Part shown: positions 1-5,551 of the stretch, one piece after another | How positions within the stretch are numbered: the stretch's first letter is position 1 | Layout of the letters: every line of letters starts with the position of its first letter | Origin: DALYDP01 sp964541635 | GTDB taxonomy: Bacteria; Patescibacteriota; Gracilibacteria; Peribacterales; Peribacteraceae | DNA: 6,247 nucleotides | Direction: 5' to 3' | Assembly: GCA_964541635.1 (NCBI GenBank) | Contig: CAZIQM010000056.1 | Coordinates: forward strand, 1-6,247 | Translations under genes and position numbers: made by a program | The notes under the pieces: generated by a model | Seen by the model: only the letters and a program-made list of their open reading frames with translations | Database searches by the model: none | What the model was told of the DNA's origin: nothing

Positions 1-383
1 CGGGACTGAGCGCGGGATCAGTGTGCTGGTTCCGTGACGGCAACTCCGACTCGTGGAAATCCGTGAACCCGAAAGCACCGTACATTAAGGTGCGTGGGCT
101 CGGCATCATCCCAGCATTGCACTGCCCCCATTACGACACGGAGAAAGAGCGAGTCGCATCCCTGAAGAAAATGATGCGATCGACGCCCGGCGTGGCCATC
201 GCGCTCGAGAACTGCACCGCGCTCGAGGTGGTCGGCTCCACGTGCCGAGTCCTGCGCAGCAAAAAAACGGCGAACGCCTACAAAGTATTTTGGAGTCGCG
301 GGAAATACCATCAAATCCGCCTCGAACCATCAGAAGAATTCATGCCGCTGAAGTTGCTACTCTCCCGCTCTGCCCCCCGCTGA
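1..383 (+). CDS. Peptidase E-like serine peptidase (family S51), C-terminal part
   Basis: The gene enters from the left edge; in-frame codons begin at base 3 and the stop is TGA at 381-383, leaving 126 visible residues. The first residues read GLSAGSVCWF, the nucleophile elbow of S51 peptidases (dipeptidase E and relatives), with the catalytic Ser at 9-11. About 42 residues later comes GLGIIP...CPHYDTE, the conserved block carrying the catalytic His. A family-typical tail follows, with a TALEVVG strand and an AYKV motif. Known members are cytoplasmic and cleave Asp-X dipeptides; related members include cyanophycinases. Exact substrate cannot be read here. Usual family length is around 230 aa, so roughly the first hundred residues lie outside the window. 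The GTG at 21 is internal (the Val of GSVCW), not a start. The next gene starts 2 nt after the stop, suggesting cotranscription. Confidence 0.87.
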   Translation, partial: GLSAGSVCWFRDGNSDSWKSVNPKAPYIKVRGLGIIPALHCPHYDTEKERVASLKKMMRSTPGVAIALENCTALEVVGSTCRVLRSKKTANAYKVFWSRGKYHQIRLEPSEEFMPLKLLLSRSAPR

Positions 384-385
384 CC

Positions 386-808
386 ATGGCCTTCCCCGCG
401 AACATGTCGGTGTCGATGGAGCGCCTGGCCACGGAGCTTGGCGTGAAGCCGGAAGACGTGCTCGAACAGTTCGTCCGCGGCAGCGGCAAGGGCGGACAGA
501 AGGTGAACAAAACGAGCAGCGCCGTCATGCTCACGCACCTGCCCACGGGCATCGCGGTCCGCGGCGATTCGCACCGCTCGCAAGCCATCAACCGCCGCGA
601 CGCGTTCAAGCTCCTGCTCCTGAAAATCGAAGTGGAGAAGCGCGGGAAGGAATCGAAGCTCATGCGCGCGGCCTTCAAGCGAAAAAAGCAGAAAGACCGC
701 CGTTCCCGCAGGGCGAAGGAAAAACTTCTCCACGACAAACATCACGACGCGGCCATCAAGGACTTGCGCAAACCTGTTATCGATCCCCGAGCCGCAGGGG
801 CCGAATGA
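386..808 (+). CDS. RF-1 domain (GGQ) ribosome-rescue peptidyl-tRNA hydrolase, ArfB/mtRF-R-like
   Basis: This 140-residue protein is a stand-alone class I release-factor catalytic domain. It shows EQFVRGSGKGGQKVNKTSSAV with the GGQ at residues 36-38, then HLPTGIAVRGDSHRSQAINRRDA, both standard for the RF-1 fold. The GGQ loop enters the peptidyl-transferase centre and hydrolyses peptidyl-tRNA. There is no codon-recognition domain, so it should act without a stop codon, as ArfB (YaeJ) and mitochondrial mtRF-R (C12orf65) do on stalled ribosomes. Residues about 85-130 are rich in Lys and Arg, like the ArfB tail that lies in the mRNA channel. The spacing from LEQFVRG to GGQ resembles mtRF-R. The open frame extends further upstream (to 242), but that part overlaps the peptidase in another frame and lacks family similarity, so ATG 386 is chosen; ATG 404 is an alternative. 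No Shine-Dalgarno sequence is seen. Family is sure; choice of subfamily is inference. Confidence 0.88.
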   Translation: MAFPANMSVSMERLATELGVKPEDVLEQFVRGSGKGGQKVNKTSSAVMLTHLPTGIAVRGDSHRSQAINRRDAFKLLLLKIEVEKRGKESKLMRAAFKRKKQKDRRSRRAKEKLLHDKHHDAAIKDLRKPVIDPRAAGAE

Positions 809-1412
809 CCCGCGCGGGCACGCCGGCCGCGAGCACGCCGGGGGGAATGTCGTGCGTCACGACGCTTTTCGTCCCGATGACGCTCCCCTTGCCGATGGTC
901 ACCCCTTTGCACACCGTCACGTCGGCACAGAGCCAAACGTCGTCTTCGATCACGATTGGTTCACCATCGAGGTTTTCCTTGTGCGGCCGCGGATAGCGAT
1001 CCACGTCGTGCCCGTCATGGTCGATGATGCGACAGTCGGCGGCGATAAGGACCCTTTTGCCGATGCGGATCGACGTCGACGCGTAGATCGCCGAGAGGTT
1101 CACTTCGGTATCGTCGCCGATTTCGACCGATGCTCCTGCGCTCGACGAAAGGAAACATCGCGGAAAGGCATGGCCGAACGAATAATTCATCCCCTCGGAG
1201 CTCAGCAACACCCGTTCCCCCAGGAGCAATTTCCCATTCATATGCGTGATGTTGGGCGCCCCCAGCACCACGCACGACGCGGGGACGCGGATGCCGAAGA
1301 TACGCATCCAGACCTTTCCCGACGTAGCCCACAGCAAAAAAGTCGCCCTACAGGCCAACCAACGAAACATCGTGAGGCGCTTCGTTTGCCGTTTCTGGGC
1401 ACGATCGTGCAT
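777..1412 (-). CDS. Left-handed beta-helix (hexapeptide-repeat) O-acetyltransferase, WbbJ/maltose acetyltransferase-like
   Basis: The C-terminal two thirds is a run of hexapeptide turns typical of LbH acyltransferases: VEIGDDTEVN, IRIGKRVLIA, then IIDHDGHDVD with the likely catalytic His. The closing coil IVIEDDVWLCADVTVCKGVTIGKGSVIGTKSVVTHDIPPGVLAAGVPARVIR is diagnostic in pattern. Such enzymes move an acetyl group from acetyl-CoA to a sugar or polysaccharide precursor, usually in the cytoplasm as trimers. The N-terminal segment WLACRATFLLWATSGKVWMRIFGI is hydrophobic and basic and may sit at the membrane. The frame is open to an ATG at 1421, but that codon overlaps a perfect TATAAT (1420-1425, minus). 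The ATG at 1412 lies at the predicted transcription start and is preferred; ATG 1370 is a third choice. The stop is TAA at 777-779, inside the end of the convergent rescue-factor gene. The acceptor is unknown. Confidence 0.85.
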   Translation of the reverse strand: MHDRAQKRQTKRLTMFRWLACRATFLLWATSGKVWMRIFGIRVPASCVVLGAPNITHMNGKLLLGERVLLSSEGMNYSFGHAFPRCFLSSSAGASVEIGDDTEVNLSAIYASTSIRIGKRVLIAADCRIIDHDGHDVDRYPRPHKENLDGEPIVIEDDVWLCADVTVCKGVTIGKGSVIGTKSVVTHDIPPGVLAAGVPARVIRPLRLGDR

Positions 1413-1419
1413 TCCGCAC

Positions 1420-1448
1420 ATTATACCTCAAAAAAGCCCTCTCGACCA
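1420..1448 (-). promoter_or_regulatory. Promoter of the acetyltransferase gene
   Basis: Read on the minus strand, a perfect TATAAT lies at 1425-1420. A weak TGGTCG (3 of 6 to TTGACA) lies at 1448-1443 with 17 bp between. The expected transcription start is about 1413, next to the ATG at 1412, which predicts a leaderless or near-leaderless mRNA. The T-tract of the preceding rpmB terminator lies within the spacer. Confidence 0.55.
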
Positions 1449-1456
1449 TGGGGACT
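1427..1456 (-). terminator. Weak intrinsic terminator after rpmB
   Basis: Just after the rpmB stop, the minus strand reads AGTCCC, an 11-nt loop, GGGCT and then six T. The stem is short (CCC/GGG plus AG/CT with one bulged T), so efficiency may be modest. It separates rpmB from the acetyltransferase promoter, with which it overlaps. Confidence 0.4.
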
Positions 1457-1457
1457 A

Positions 1458-1667
1458 TCAGGCCTTCTTTCCCTGCTGCAGGCGCTTGGCCAACGTGCGC
1501 AGGTAGGACGTCGACACCTTCATGGTGACGTACTTGCCCGTCGCGGCGTCGAAGACGCGCTTCTTCTGGATGTTCGCCTTGAACGTGCGGCGGGTGTGGC
1601 GCAGCGAGTGGCTGCGGGTGTTACCCACGGAGGTCTTTTTGCCGGTTTTGACGCACATGCGTGCCAT
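1458..1667 (-). CDS. rpmB: 50S ribosomal protein bL28
   Basis: This 69-residue basic protein matches bL28. It begins MARMCVKTGKKTSVGN, corresponding to the family start M-x-x-x-C-x-x-TGK-x-x-x-x-GN. HTRRTFKANIQKKRVF follows (the (K/R)R-x-F-x-P/A-N-(L/I)-Q block), then YVTMKVSTSYLRTLAK, the usual R-V-S-x-x-x-L-R-T end. It binds 23S rRNA in the large subunit and is needed for assembly. The zinc-binding cysteine set of some bL28 forms is absent: only one Cys is present. The ATG at 1667 gives the canonical N-terminus. There is no Shine-Dalgarno sequence; a good promoter ends only about 5 nt before the predicted leader. It stands alone rather than next to rpmG. Confidence 0.95.
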   Translation of the reverse strand: MARMCVKTGKKTSVGNTRSHSLRHTRRTFKANIQKKRVFDAATGKYVTMKVSTSYLRTLAKRLQQGKKA

Positions 1668-1678
1668 AGAGCCGCGAG

Positions 1679-1707
1679 AATTTACCCGAGCCGGGAGGGC
1701 CCGTCAA
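1679..1707 (-). promoter_or_regulatory. Promoter of rpmB
   Basis: On the minus strand TTGACG (5 of 6 to consensus) at 1707-1702 is followed by 17 bp and TAAATT (4 of 6) at 1684-1679. The expected transcription start is near 1672, leaving a leader of about 5 nt before the rpmB ATG at 1667. This fits the lack of a ribosome binding site. Confidence 0.65.
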
Positions 1708-1732
1708 ATCGGCTTTCCATGAAATGGACGCA

Positions 1733-1769
1733 TTAATAAACCCCCCTAGGGCATAAGCAGTCGGGGGGT
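1733..1769 (-). terminator. Intrinsic terminator of the 179-aa protein gene
   Basis: On the minus strand, ACCCCCC (1769-1763) pairs with GGGGGGT (1746-1740) across a 16-nt loop and is followed by TTATTAA. The plus-strand side has no T-tract, so it acts in the minus direction. It lies about 50 nt after the stop of the 179-aa gene and just before the rpmB promoter. Confidence 0.65.
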
Positions 1770-1783
1770 GAATAATGGTAGAA

Positions 1784-1817
1784 CCAAGCCTGTTGGCCTG
1801 GAACGGGACAAGGCTGG
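1784..1817 (-). other. Hairpin immediately after a stop codon
   Basis: Directly 3' of the TAG at 1818-1820, CCAGCCTTGT (minus, 1817-1808) can pair with ACAGGCTTGG (1793-1784) with two single-base bulges. No T-tract follows, so it is not itself a terminator. It may protect the 3' end of the transcript or slow polymerase before the GC hairpin further on. Confidence 0.4.
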
Positions 1818-2357
1818 CTAGCTTTGGAGCAGGAACTCCTTCGCATTCTCACGTTCGGCGATCCACTCGGTGCGGGCCGCGCAGATCGTCCGGAAGTACG
1901 AGAACTCGGCGGCGATCTTCGCGAGATCATCGACCACCACGCCATCGTTAACGATGATGTAGGAGGCGATGTCGTTGCGACGATCGGGGCAATGCACATA
2001 CGCGACCCGCAGGTGCTCCACCGAGGCGCGGCTCGCCAACAGGCGATCCAACGCGACGTTCCGGAACTCCGGAAAGTGGACGATGATGACGACGTAATCC
2101 TCGCGGCCTCCATGGAGCAGGAGAGCCTCCGGGATCAGCTTCGCGTCGTGCAGCAGGGCCCCGTGCGAGGCGATCTTCCGCACGTTCTCGGGCGTGTCGC
2201 CCTTGAGGACGACAAGCTGGGTCCAAGCGGCTTCGCGCACGTCGGGATCCGTGGTCACGAGGAGGACGTCGAGGACGTCGTCCACGGTCGGCCGTTGGCT
2301 CACGAACGCGTTCCACTTCTTCATCGCAGCACTCAAACCAGTGTCACAGGCGGTCAT
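1818..2357 (-). CDS. Unrecognised protein, predicted all-helical (HEAT-like repeats possible)
   Basis: I do not recognise this 179-residue protein. The sequence is mostly short amphipathic helices separated by turns: PTVDDVLDVLLVTT, DPDVREAAWTQLVVLKG, TPENVRKIASHG, ALLHDAKLIPEALLLHGG, NVALDRLLASRA, SVEHLRVAYVHC, RNDIASYIIVN, VDDLAKIAAEFSYFRTI. The DPDVREAAWTQL segment looks like a HEAT or armadillo helix, which suggests a helical solenoid used for protein binding, but the repeat is not regular enough to be sure. There is no signal peptide or membrane segment. The amino-acid make-up is that of a real protein, unlike the Arg/His/Gly-rich open frames on the opposite strand. The start could be 2357 or the ATG at 2324 (MKKWNAFVSQRP); neither has a ribosome binding site. 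It has its own terminator and is divergent from pheT. Confidence 0.7.
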   Translation of the reverse strand: MTACDTGLSAAMKKWNAFVSQRPTVDDVLDVLLVTTDPDVREAAWTQLVVLKGDTPENVRKIASHGALLHDAKLIPEALLLHGGREDYVVIIVHFPEFRNVALDRLLASRASVEHLRVAYVHCPDRRNDIASYIIVNDGVVVDDLAKIAAEFSYFRTICAARTEWIAERENAKEFLLQS

Positions 2358-2360
2358 TGC

Positions 2361-2470
2361 AGAACATCCGTTCTACGTGTGCCCCGATACGCACGGGGCG
2401 GGCGACTCTCCCGACACGGGAGAAGCGTGCTGCGCACCGCGATGCGCACGACGCTTCCCTCGACCGGGAA
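2361..2470 (-). other. Tandem hairpins in the leader of the 179-aa protein gene
   Basis: Five inverted repeats follow one another with little between: AGAAC/GTTCT (2361-2374, loop 4), GCCCCG/CGGGGC (2381-2399, loop 7), TCTCCCG/CGGGAGA (2407-2423, loop 3), AGCGT+TGCGCA with partners (2424-2455, internal 2x2 mismatch) and TTCCC/GGGAA (2455-2470, loop 6). They lie between a possible minus-strand promoter (2511-2538) and the 2357 start. They would form a structured leader of about 147 nt or a small RNA. The strand is inferred from the promoter. It matches no RNA family I know. Confidence 0.4.
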
Positions 2471-2505
2471 AGATCCAACCTTGCCGGTGCTCTGAACGAA
2501 CACTG

Positions 2506-2533
2506 TTGACAGAATATGTAATTATTTTCTTAT
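2506..2533 (+). promoter_or_regulatory. Upstream promoter towards pheT
   Basis: A perfect TTGACA at 2506-2511 lies in a strikingly AT-rich patch. TCTTAT (4 of 6) follows at 2528-2533 after 16 bp. Transcription would start near 2540 and give pheT a leader of about 51 nt. The -10 choice is uncertain. Confidence 0.45.
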
Positions 2534-2538
2534 GTCAA
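2511..2538 (-). promoter_or_regulatory. Opposing promoter towards the 179-aa protein gene
   Basis: The same AT-rich patch read on the minus strand gives a perfect TTGACA at 2538-2533, a 16-bp spacer and TATTCT (4 of 6) at 2516-2511. Predicted start is near 2504, with the hairpin-rich leader following. It overlaps the plus-strand promoter face to face. Confidence 0.35.
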
Positions 2539-2577
2539 TAGTGGAATCCCCCGCTCGCGGCCTTTCTCGGCCTCGTG

Positions 2578-2583
2578 TAGGCT
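2578..2583 (+). promoter_or_regulatory. Proximal -10-like element of pheT
   Basis: TAGGCT (3 of 6 to TATAAT) ends 7 nt before the pheT ATG, so transcription would start at about 2590 and give an almost leaderless mRNA. The local text TAGGCTTTCGCCCATG closely resembles TACACTTTTCGCCATG before the gene at 5776. No convincing -35 is present. Confidence 0.35.
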
Positions 2584-2590
2584 TTCGCCC

Positions 2591-4984
2591 ATGAAGATTT
2601 CCCTCGAATGGTTGGGCGAATTCGTGACCTGGAACGAGAAGGATCCCCAGGCCATCGCCGACAGGCTCACCCTCAGCACCGCAGAAGTGGAGGAAGTGAT
2701 CCGCCAGGACGCGTTCCTCGGCAATTGCTGCGTGGGCGAAATCACGGAGCTCGCACGCCACCCGAACGCCGACAAGCTCTCGCTCGCCACGGTGAAGACC
2801 GACAAAGGCGACAAGAAAGTGGTATGCGGCGGGACCAACCTACGCGTGGGGATGAAAGTCGCGTTCGCGCACGTCGGCGCGACGGTGAAGTGGCACGGCG
2901 GCGAGGTGATGACGCTTTCTCCCGTGAAGATCCGCGGCGAGGAAAGCCACGGCATGATCTGCGCGGCGGAGGAATTGGGCATCGAAGGACGCTTCCAGCC
3001 GAAGCCGGAGGACGGCGAACGCCCGATCGTGGACCTCGGCGACATGAAGACCGGCACGCCCTTGGCCGACGCGCTCGGCGCCGGCGGCGTGGTGCTCGAC
3101 TTCAACAACACGGCCATCACCACGCGCCCCGACCTGTGGTCCCACGTCGGGTTCGCGCGCGAGTGCGTCGCGCTCGGTTTGGCCAAGGCGAAAGGCGCGC
3201 CGAAGCGCCCGAAGGTGGCGTTCACAAAAGCCCCGCTCCCCTTCAAGAGCGTCGTCGACACGAAGCCCCTCGTGTCGCGCTACGAAGCGTGCATCCTCGA
3301 GATCGATTCGCTCGGCGAAACGCCCGAGTGGATGCGCAAGCGTTTGGAATCGACCGGCTGGCAGTGCGTGAGCTTGCCCGTCGACATCACGAACTACGTG
3401 GCGATGGAAACGGGCATGCCGCTCCACGCGTTCGACGCCGACGACCTGAAGGGCACGGTGCGTTTCCGCACGGCGAAGCGCGGCGAGAAGATCGTCACGC
3501 TCGACAAGCAGGAACGCGAACTGCCGGACGGCGCGCTCGTGCTCAGCGACGACGGGGGCGTGTTCGACTTGATGGCCATCATGGGCGGCCTGCGCAGCTC
3601 CACGACCGCGAAGACGAAGCGCGTGTTCCTGCACGCCGCGGTGGTCGATCCCATCACCATCCGCCAGACGATGCAGGCCATAAACCTGCGCACCCACGCG
3701 TCGACCGTGTACGAGAAAGGCGTGCCGCCGGTCGCGGCGGAACTCGGCCTGCGCCGCGCGATCGAACTCTTCCTCGAGCTCGTCCCCGGCGCGAAGGTCG
3801 CCTCGAAACTGGAAGCCTGGGGCACCGACGGCAAAGCGCCGGCCATCAAGGTGCCGCTCGAGCGTGTGTCCTCCGTGCTCGGCACGGACATCGCCGCGAA
3901 GGAGATCGTCTCGATCCTCGAGTCGCTCGGCTGCGCGGTGAAAAAGCCGGCCAAAGGAGGTTCGCCCGTGCTGACGGTCACGCCGCCGTTGTGGCGCTTG
4001 CGCGACCTGCAGGGCGCGCACGACATCATCGAGGAGATCGCCCGCATCCACGGCTTCGAGAACATCGCCGAAGTCCGCCCGCGCGGTCCGCTCACGCCGA
4101 TCCCCACGGAATCGATCGAGCAGAAAACGATCCGCGTGCTCGCGGCGGACGGGTTCAAGCACGTGCTGCCGCTCTCGCTCGTGGGACCGAAACTGCTGCG
4201 CGACGCGGGTTTCGACCCCGCCCACGCGCTCGGCGTGTCGAACCCCATCACCGAAGAACTCTCGCTGCTCCAACCCTCCACGCTGCCCCAGCTCCTCGAC
4301 CACGCGCGGCGCAACCACCTGCGCGCCGAGGGAACCCTCCGCACCTTCCACGTGTCGCACGTGTTCTCGAAAGACCGCGCCGAGCGCTCCGAGTGCGGGC
4401 TGCTCGTCCTCGGCGAAGCGCCGACCATGACGCAGGACCCCTTCCTCACGCTCGTGGAGCGCGTCACGCATCTGCTGAAAAAGTTGGGCCACGAGGCGAC
4501 CTCCGCGAAGGACGGTTCGCCCATGGCGTGCGCGCACCCCGGCCGCAGCGCGGCCATCGCGGCGAACGGGAAAACCGTCGCGCGCGTGTTCGACCTCAAG
4601 CCGTCGGTCGTCGCGGCCTTCGACCTGCCGCACCGCGCCACCGCGGCCGTCGTCGACCTCGCGGCGCTGGCCTCGATGGCGCCCGCCGTCACGAAATCGA
4701 CCCCGCTCCCCTCGCAACCGGCCGTCACCTACGACGTCACGGTCCAGCGCGCGCACCAGGACGCCGTGGGACCGCTCCTCGCGAAACTGCGCGGCGGCTC
4801 GCCGCTCCTCGAGAGCGTCGTCGTCCAGGACCTCTACGCGGGCAAGAACGTCCCGTCCGGCGCGTACAGCATGACGCTGCGCTTCACCTACCGCAGCGCC
4901 GACCGCACCCTCACCGAAGAGGAGGCGAAGAAAGAGCACGAAAAGGTCCTCGGTGCGCATGGACTCGTCGCGGCCGCCAAGTAA
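2591..4984 (+). CDS. pheT: Phenylalanine--tRNA ligase beta subunit
   Basis: This 797-residue protein has the full bacterial PheT domain order. The start is the canonical MKISLEWLGEF. An EMAP-like tRNA-binding domain occupies about residues 44-150 (HPNADKLSLATV, VVCGGTNLRVGMKVAFA). The B3/B4 editing domain spans about 215-385 (DITNYVAMETGMPLHAFD, MGG). B5 lies around 415-490 (DIIEEIARIHGFENI). A catalytic-like core covers about 500-690, and an FDX-ACB tRNA-binding domain about 705-797 (DLYAGKNVPSGAYSMTLRF, RTLTEEE). With PheS it forms the heterotetramer that charges tRNA-Phe and edits Tyr-tRNA-Phe; pheS is not adjacent here. Some usually conserved spots differ: the block after B3/B4 is ASTVYEKGVPP where other PheT have AS-x-R-(F/Y)-E-R-GVDP, and FDX-ACB begins PAVTYD rather than PA-x-RRD. 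Length is near the usual 795 or so. The adenosyltransferase gene follows after 9 nt. Confidence 0.97.
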   Translation: MKISLEWLGEFVTWNEKDPQAIADRLTLSTAEVEEVIRQDAFLGNCCVGEITELARHPNADKLSLATVKTDKGDKKVVCGGTNLRVGMKVAFAHVGATVKWHGGEVMTLSPVKIRGEESHGMICAAEELGIEGRFQPKPEDGERPIVDLGDMKTGTPLADALGAGGVVLDFNNTAITTRPDLWSHVGFARECVALGLAKAKGAPKRPKVAFTKAPLPFKSVVDTKPLVSRYEACILEIDSLGETPEWMRKRLESTGWQCVSLPVDITNYVAMETGMPLHAFDADDLKGTVRFRTAKRGEKIVTLDKQERELPDGALVLSDDGGVFDLMAIMGGLRSSTTAKTKRVFLHAAVVDPITIRQTMQAINLRTHASTVYEKGVPPVAAELGLRRAIELFLELVPGAKVASKLEAWGTDGKAPAIKVPLERVSSVLGTDIAAKEIVSILESLGCAVKKPAKGGSPVLTVTPPLWRLRDLQGAHDIIEEIARIHGFENIAEVRPRGPLTPIPTESIEQKTIRVLAADGFKHVLPLSLVGPKLLRDAGFDPAHALGVSNPITEELSLLQPSTLPQLLDHARRNHLRAEGTLRTFHVSHVFSKDRAERSECGLLVLGEAPTMTQDPFLTLVERVTHLLKKLGHEATSAKDGSPMACAHPGRSAAIAANGKTVARVFDLKPSVVAAFDLPHRATAAVVDLAALASMAPAVTKSTPLPSQPAVTYDVTVQRAHQDAVGPLLAKLRGGSPLLESVVVQDLYAGKNVPSGAYSMTLRFTYRSADRTLTEEEAKKEHEKVLGAHGLVAAAK

Positions 4985-4987
4985 AAT
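4960..4987 (+). promoter_or_regulatory. Possible internal promoter of the adenosyltransferase gene
   Basis: TAAAAT (5 of 6) at 4982-4987 contains the pheT stop codon TAA. TGGACT (4 of 6 to TTGACA) lies at 4960-4965 with a 16-bp spacer. The predicted transcription start is 4994, the A of the ATG, giving a leaderless transcript. The gene may also be read through from pheT. Confidence 0.45.
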
Positions 4988-4993
4988 CGTGGC

Positions 4994-5536
4994 ATGACGA
5001 TCGTCACCCGCACCGGAGACAAGGGCACCACCGGCTTGGTGGGCGGGAAACGCGTGTCGAAGACGGACCACCGCATCGCCGCGGTCGGCGACGTCGACGA
5101 ATTGAACGCGCTCCTCGGGGTGGTGCGGTGCGAGTCGGTCCCGAAGGACGTGGAGGTGGCGCTCGAGGCGATCCAACACCGCTTGTTCACCCTCGGGGCG
5201 GACATCGCCAGCCCCGCCGGCACGAAGGCACACACCGAACGCATCCAACCGTCGCACATCCTGGTGCTGGACGCGTGGATCGGCCGGATGGAACCGCAGC
5301 TCCCCGCGCTCACGCACTTCATCCTCCCCAGCGGCAACTCCGCGGGGGCGCACCTCCACCACGCCCGCGCCATCTGCCGCCGGGCCGAGCGCAGCGTCGT
5401 CGCGCTGTCCCTGGTGGAGGAGGTGAATCCCGAAGTCCTCGTGTTCCTCAACCGCCTCTCGGATCTCCTGTTCGTGGCTGCCCGGGCTGCCAATTCGGCC
5501 GGCGCCGTACCCGAAGAGACCGTGCGGTACGAATAA
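4994..5536 (+). CDS. Cob(I)alamin adenosyltransferase, PduO type
   Basis: This 180-residue protein transfers the adenosyl group of ATP to cob(I)alamin to make coenzyme B12 (adenosylcobalamin). PduO-type signatures run in order. TRTGDKGTTGLVGGKRV at residues 5-21 is the N-terminal ATP-binding motif. GDVDELNALLG lies near 32-42. HFILPSGNSAGAHLHHARAICRRAERS lies near 107-133. LNRLSDLLFVAAR, near 152-164, is the C-terminal helix that contributes to the active site. Length is typical for the single-domain enzyme, which works as a trimer in the cytoplasm. No cobalamin riboswitch is seen, and no B12-dependent or B12-synthesis gene lies nearby, so it probably serves salvage for an enzyme encoded elsewhere. 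The ATG 9 nt after pheT gives the canonical start MTIVTRTGDKG. There is no Shine-Dalgarno sequence. Confidence 0.95.
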   Translation: MTIVTRTGDKGTTGLVGGKRVSKTDHRIAAVGDVDELNALLGVVRCESVPKDVEVALEAIQHRLFTLGADIASPAGTKAHTERIQPSHILVLDAWIGRMEPQLPALTHFILPSGNSAGAHLHHARAICRRAERSVVALSLVEEVNPEVLVFLNRLSDLLFVAARAANSAGAVPEETVRYE

Positions 5537-5551
5537 GCGAGTCCAATCGAC

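Noticed and set aside
21..383. GTG at 21 as the true start of the first gene
   Set aside because: The codons before it encode the GLSAGS nucleophile motif, so the gene clearly begins outside the window.
852..1736. Plus-strand open frame of 294 codons opposite the acetyltransferase and rpmB
   Set aside because: Both minus-strand genes have strong family motifs, and this frame is His/Arg-rich without a recognisable domain.
2424..2455. Possible T-box upstream of pheT, because GCACCGCGA resembles the T-box core
   Set aside because: Only about seven bases match, the AGGGTGG half and specifier stem are missing, and the likely pheT promoter lies downstream, so this stretch would not be in its leader.
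2376..2475. tRNA or other known structural RNA in the hairpin run
   Set aside because: No cloverleaf, T-loop (GGTTCGA-type) or acceptor stem can be drawn on either strand; one 6-bp stem with a 7-nt loop is not enough.
1824..2495. Plus-strand open frame of 223 codons opposite the 179-aa gene
   Set aside because: It is rich in Asp, Arg, Val and Gly with no fold pattern, it runs through the hairpin region, and the minus-strand product has far more natural helix periodicity.
4940..4993. Cobalamin riboswitch before the adenosyltransferase gene
   Set aside because: Only 9 nt separate the genes and no B12-box-like sequence is present in the end of pheT.
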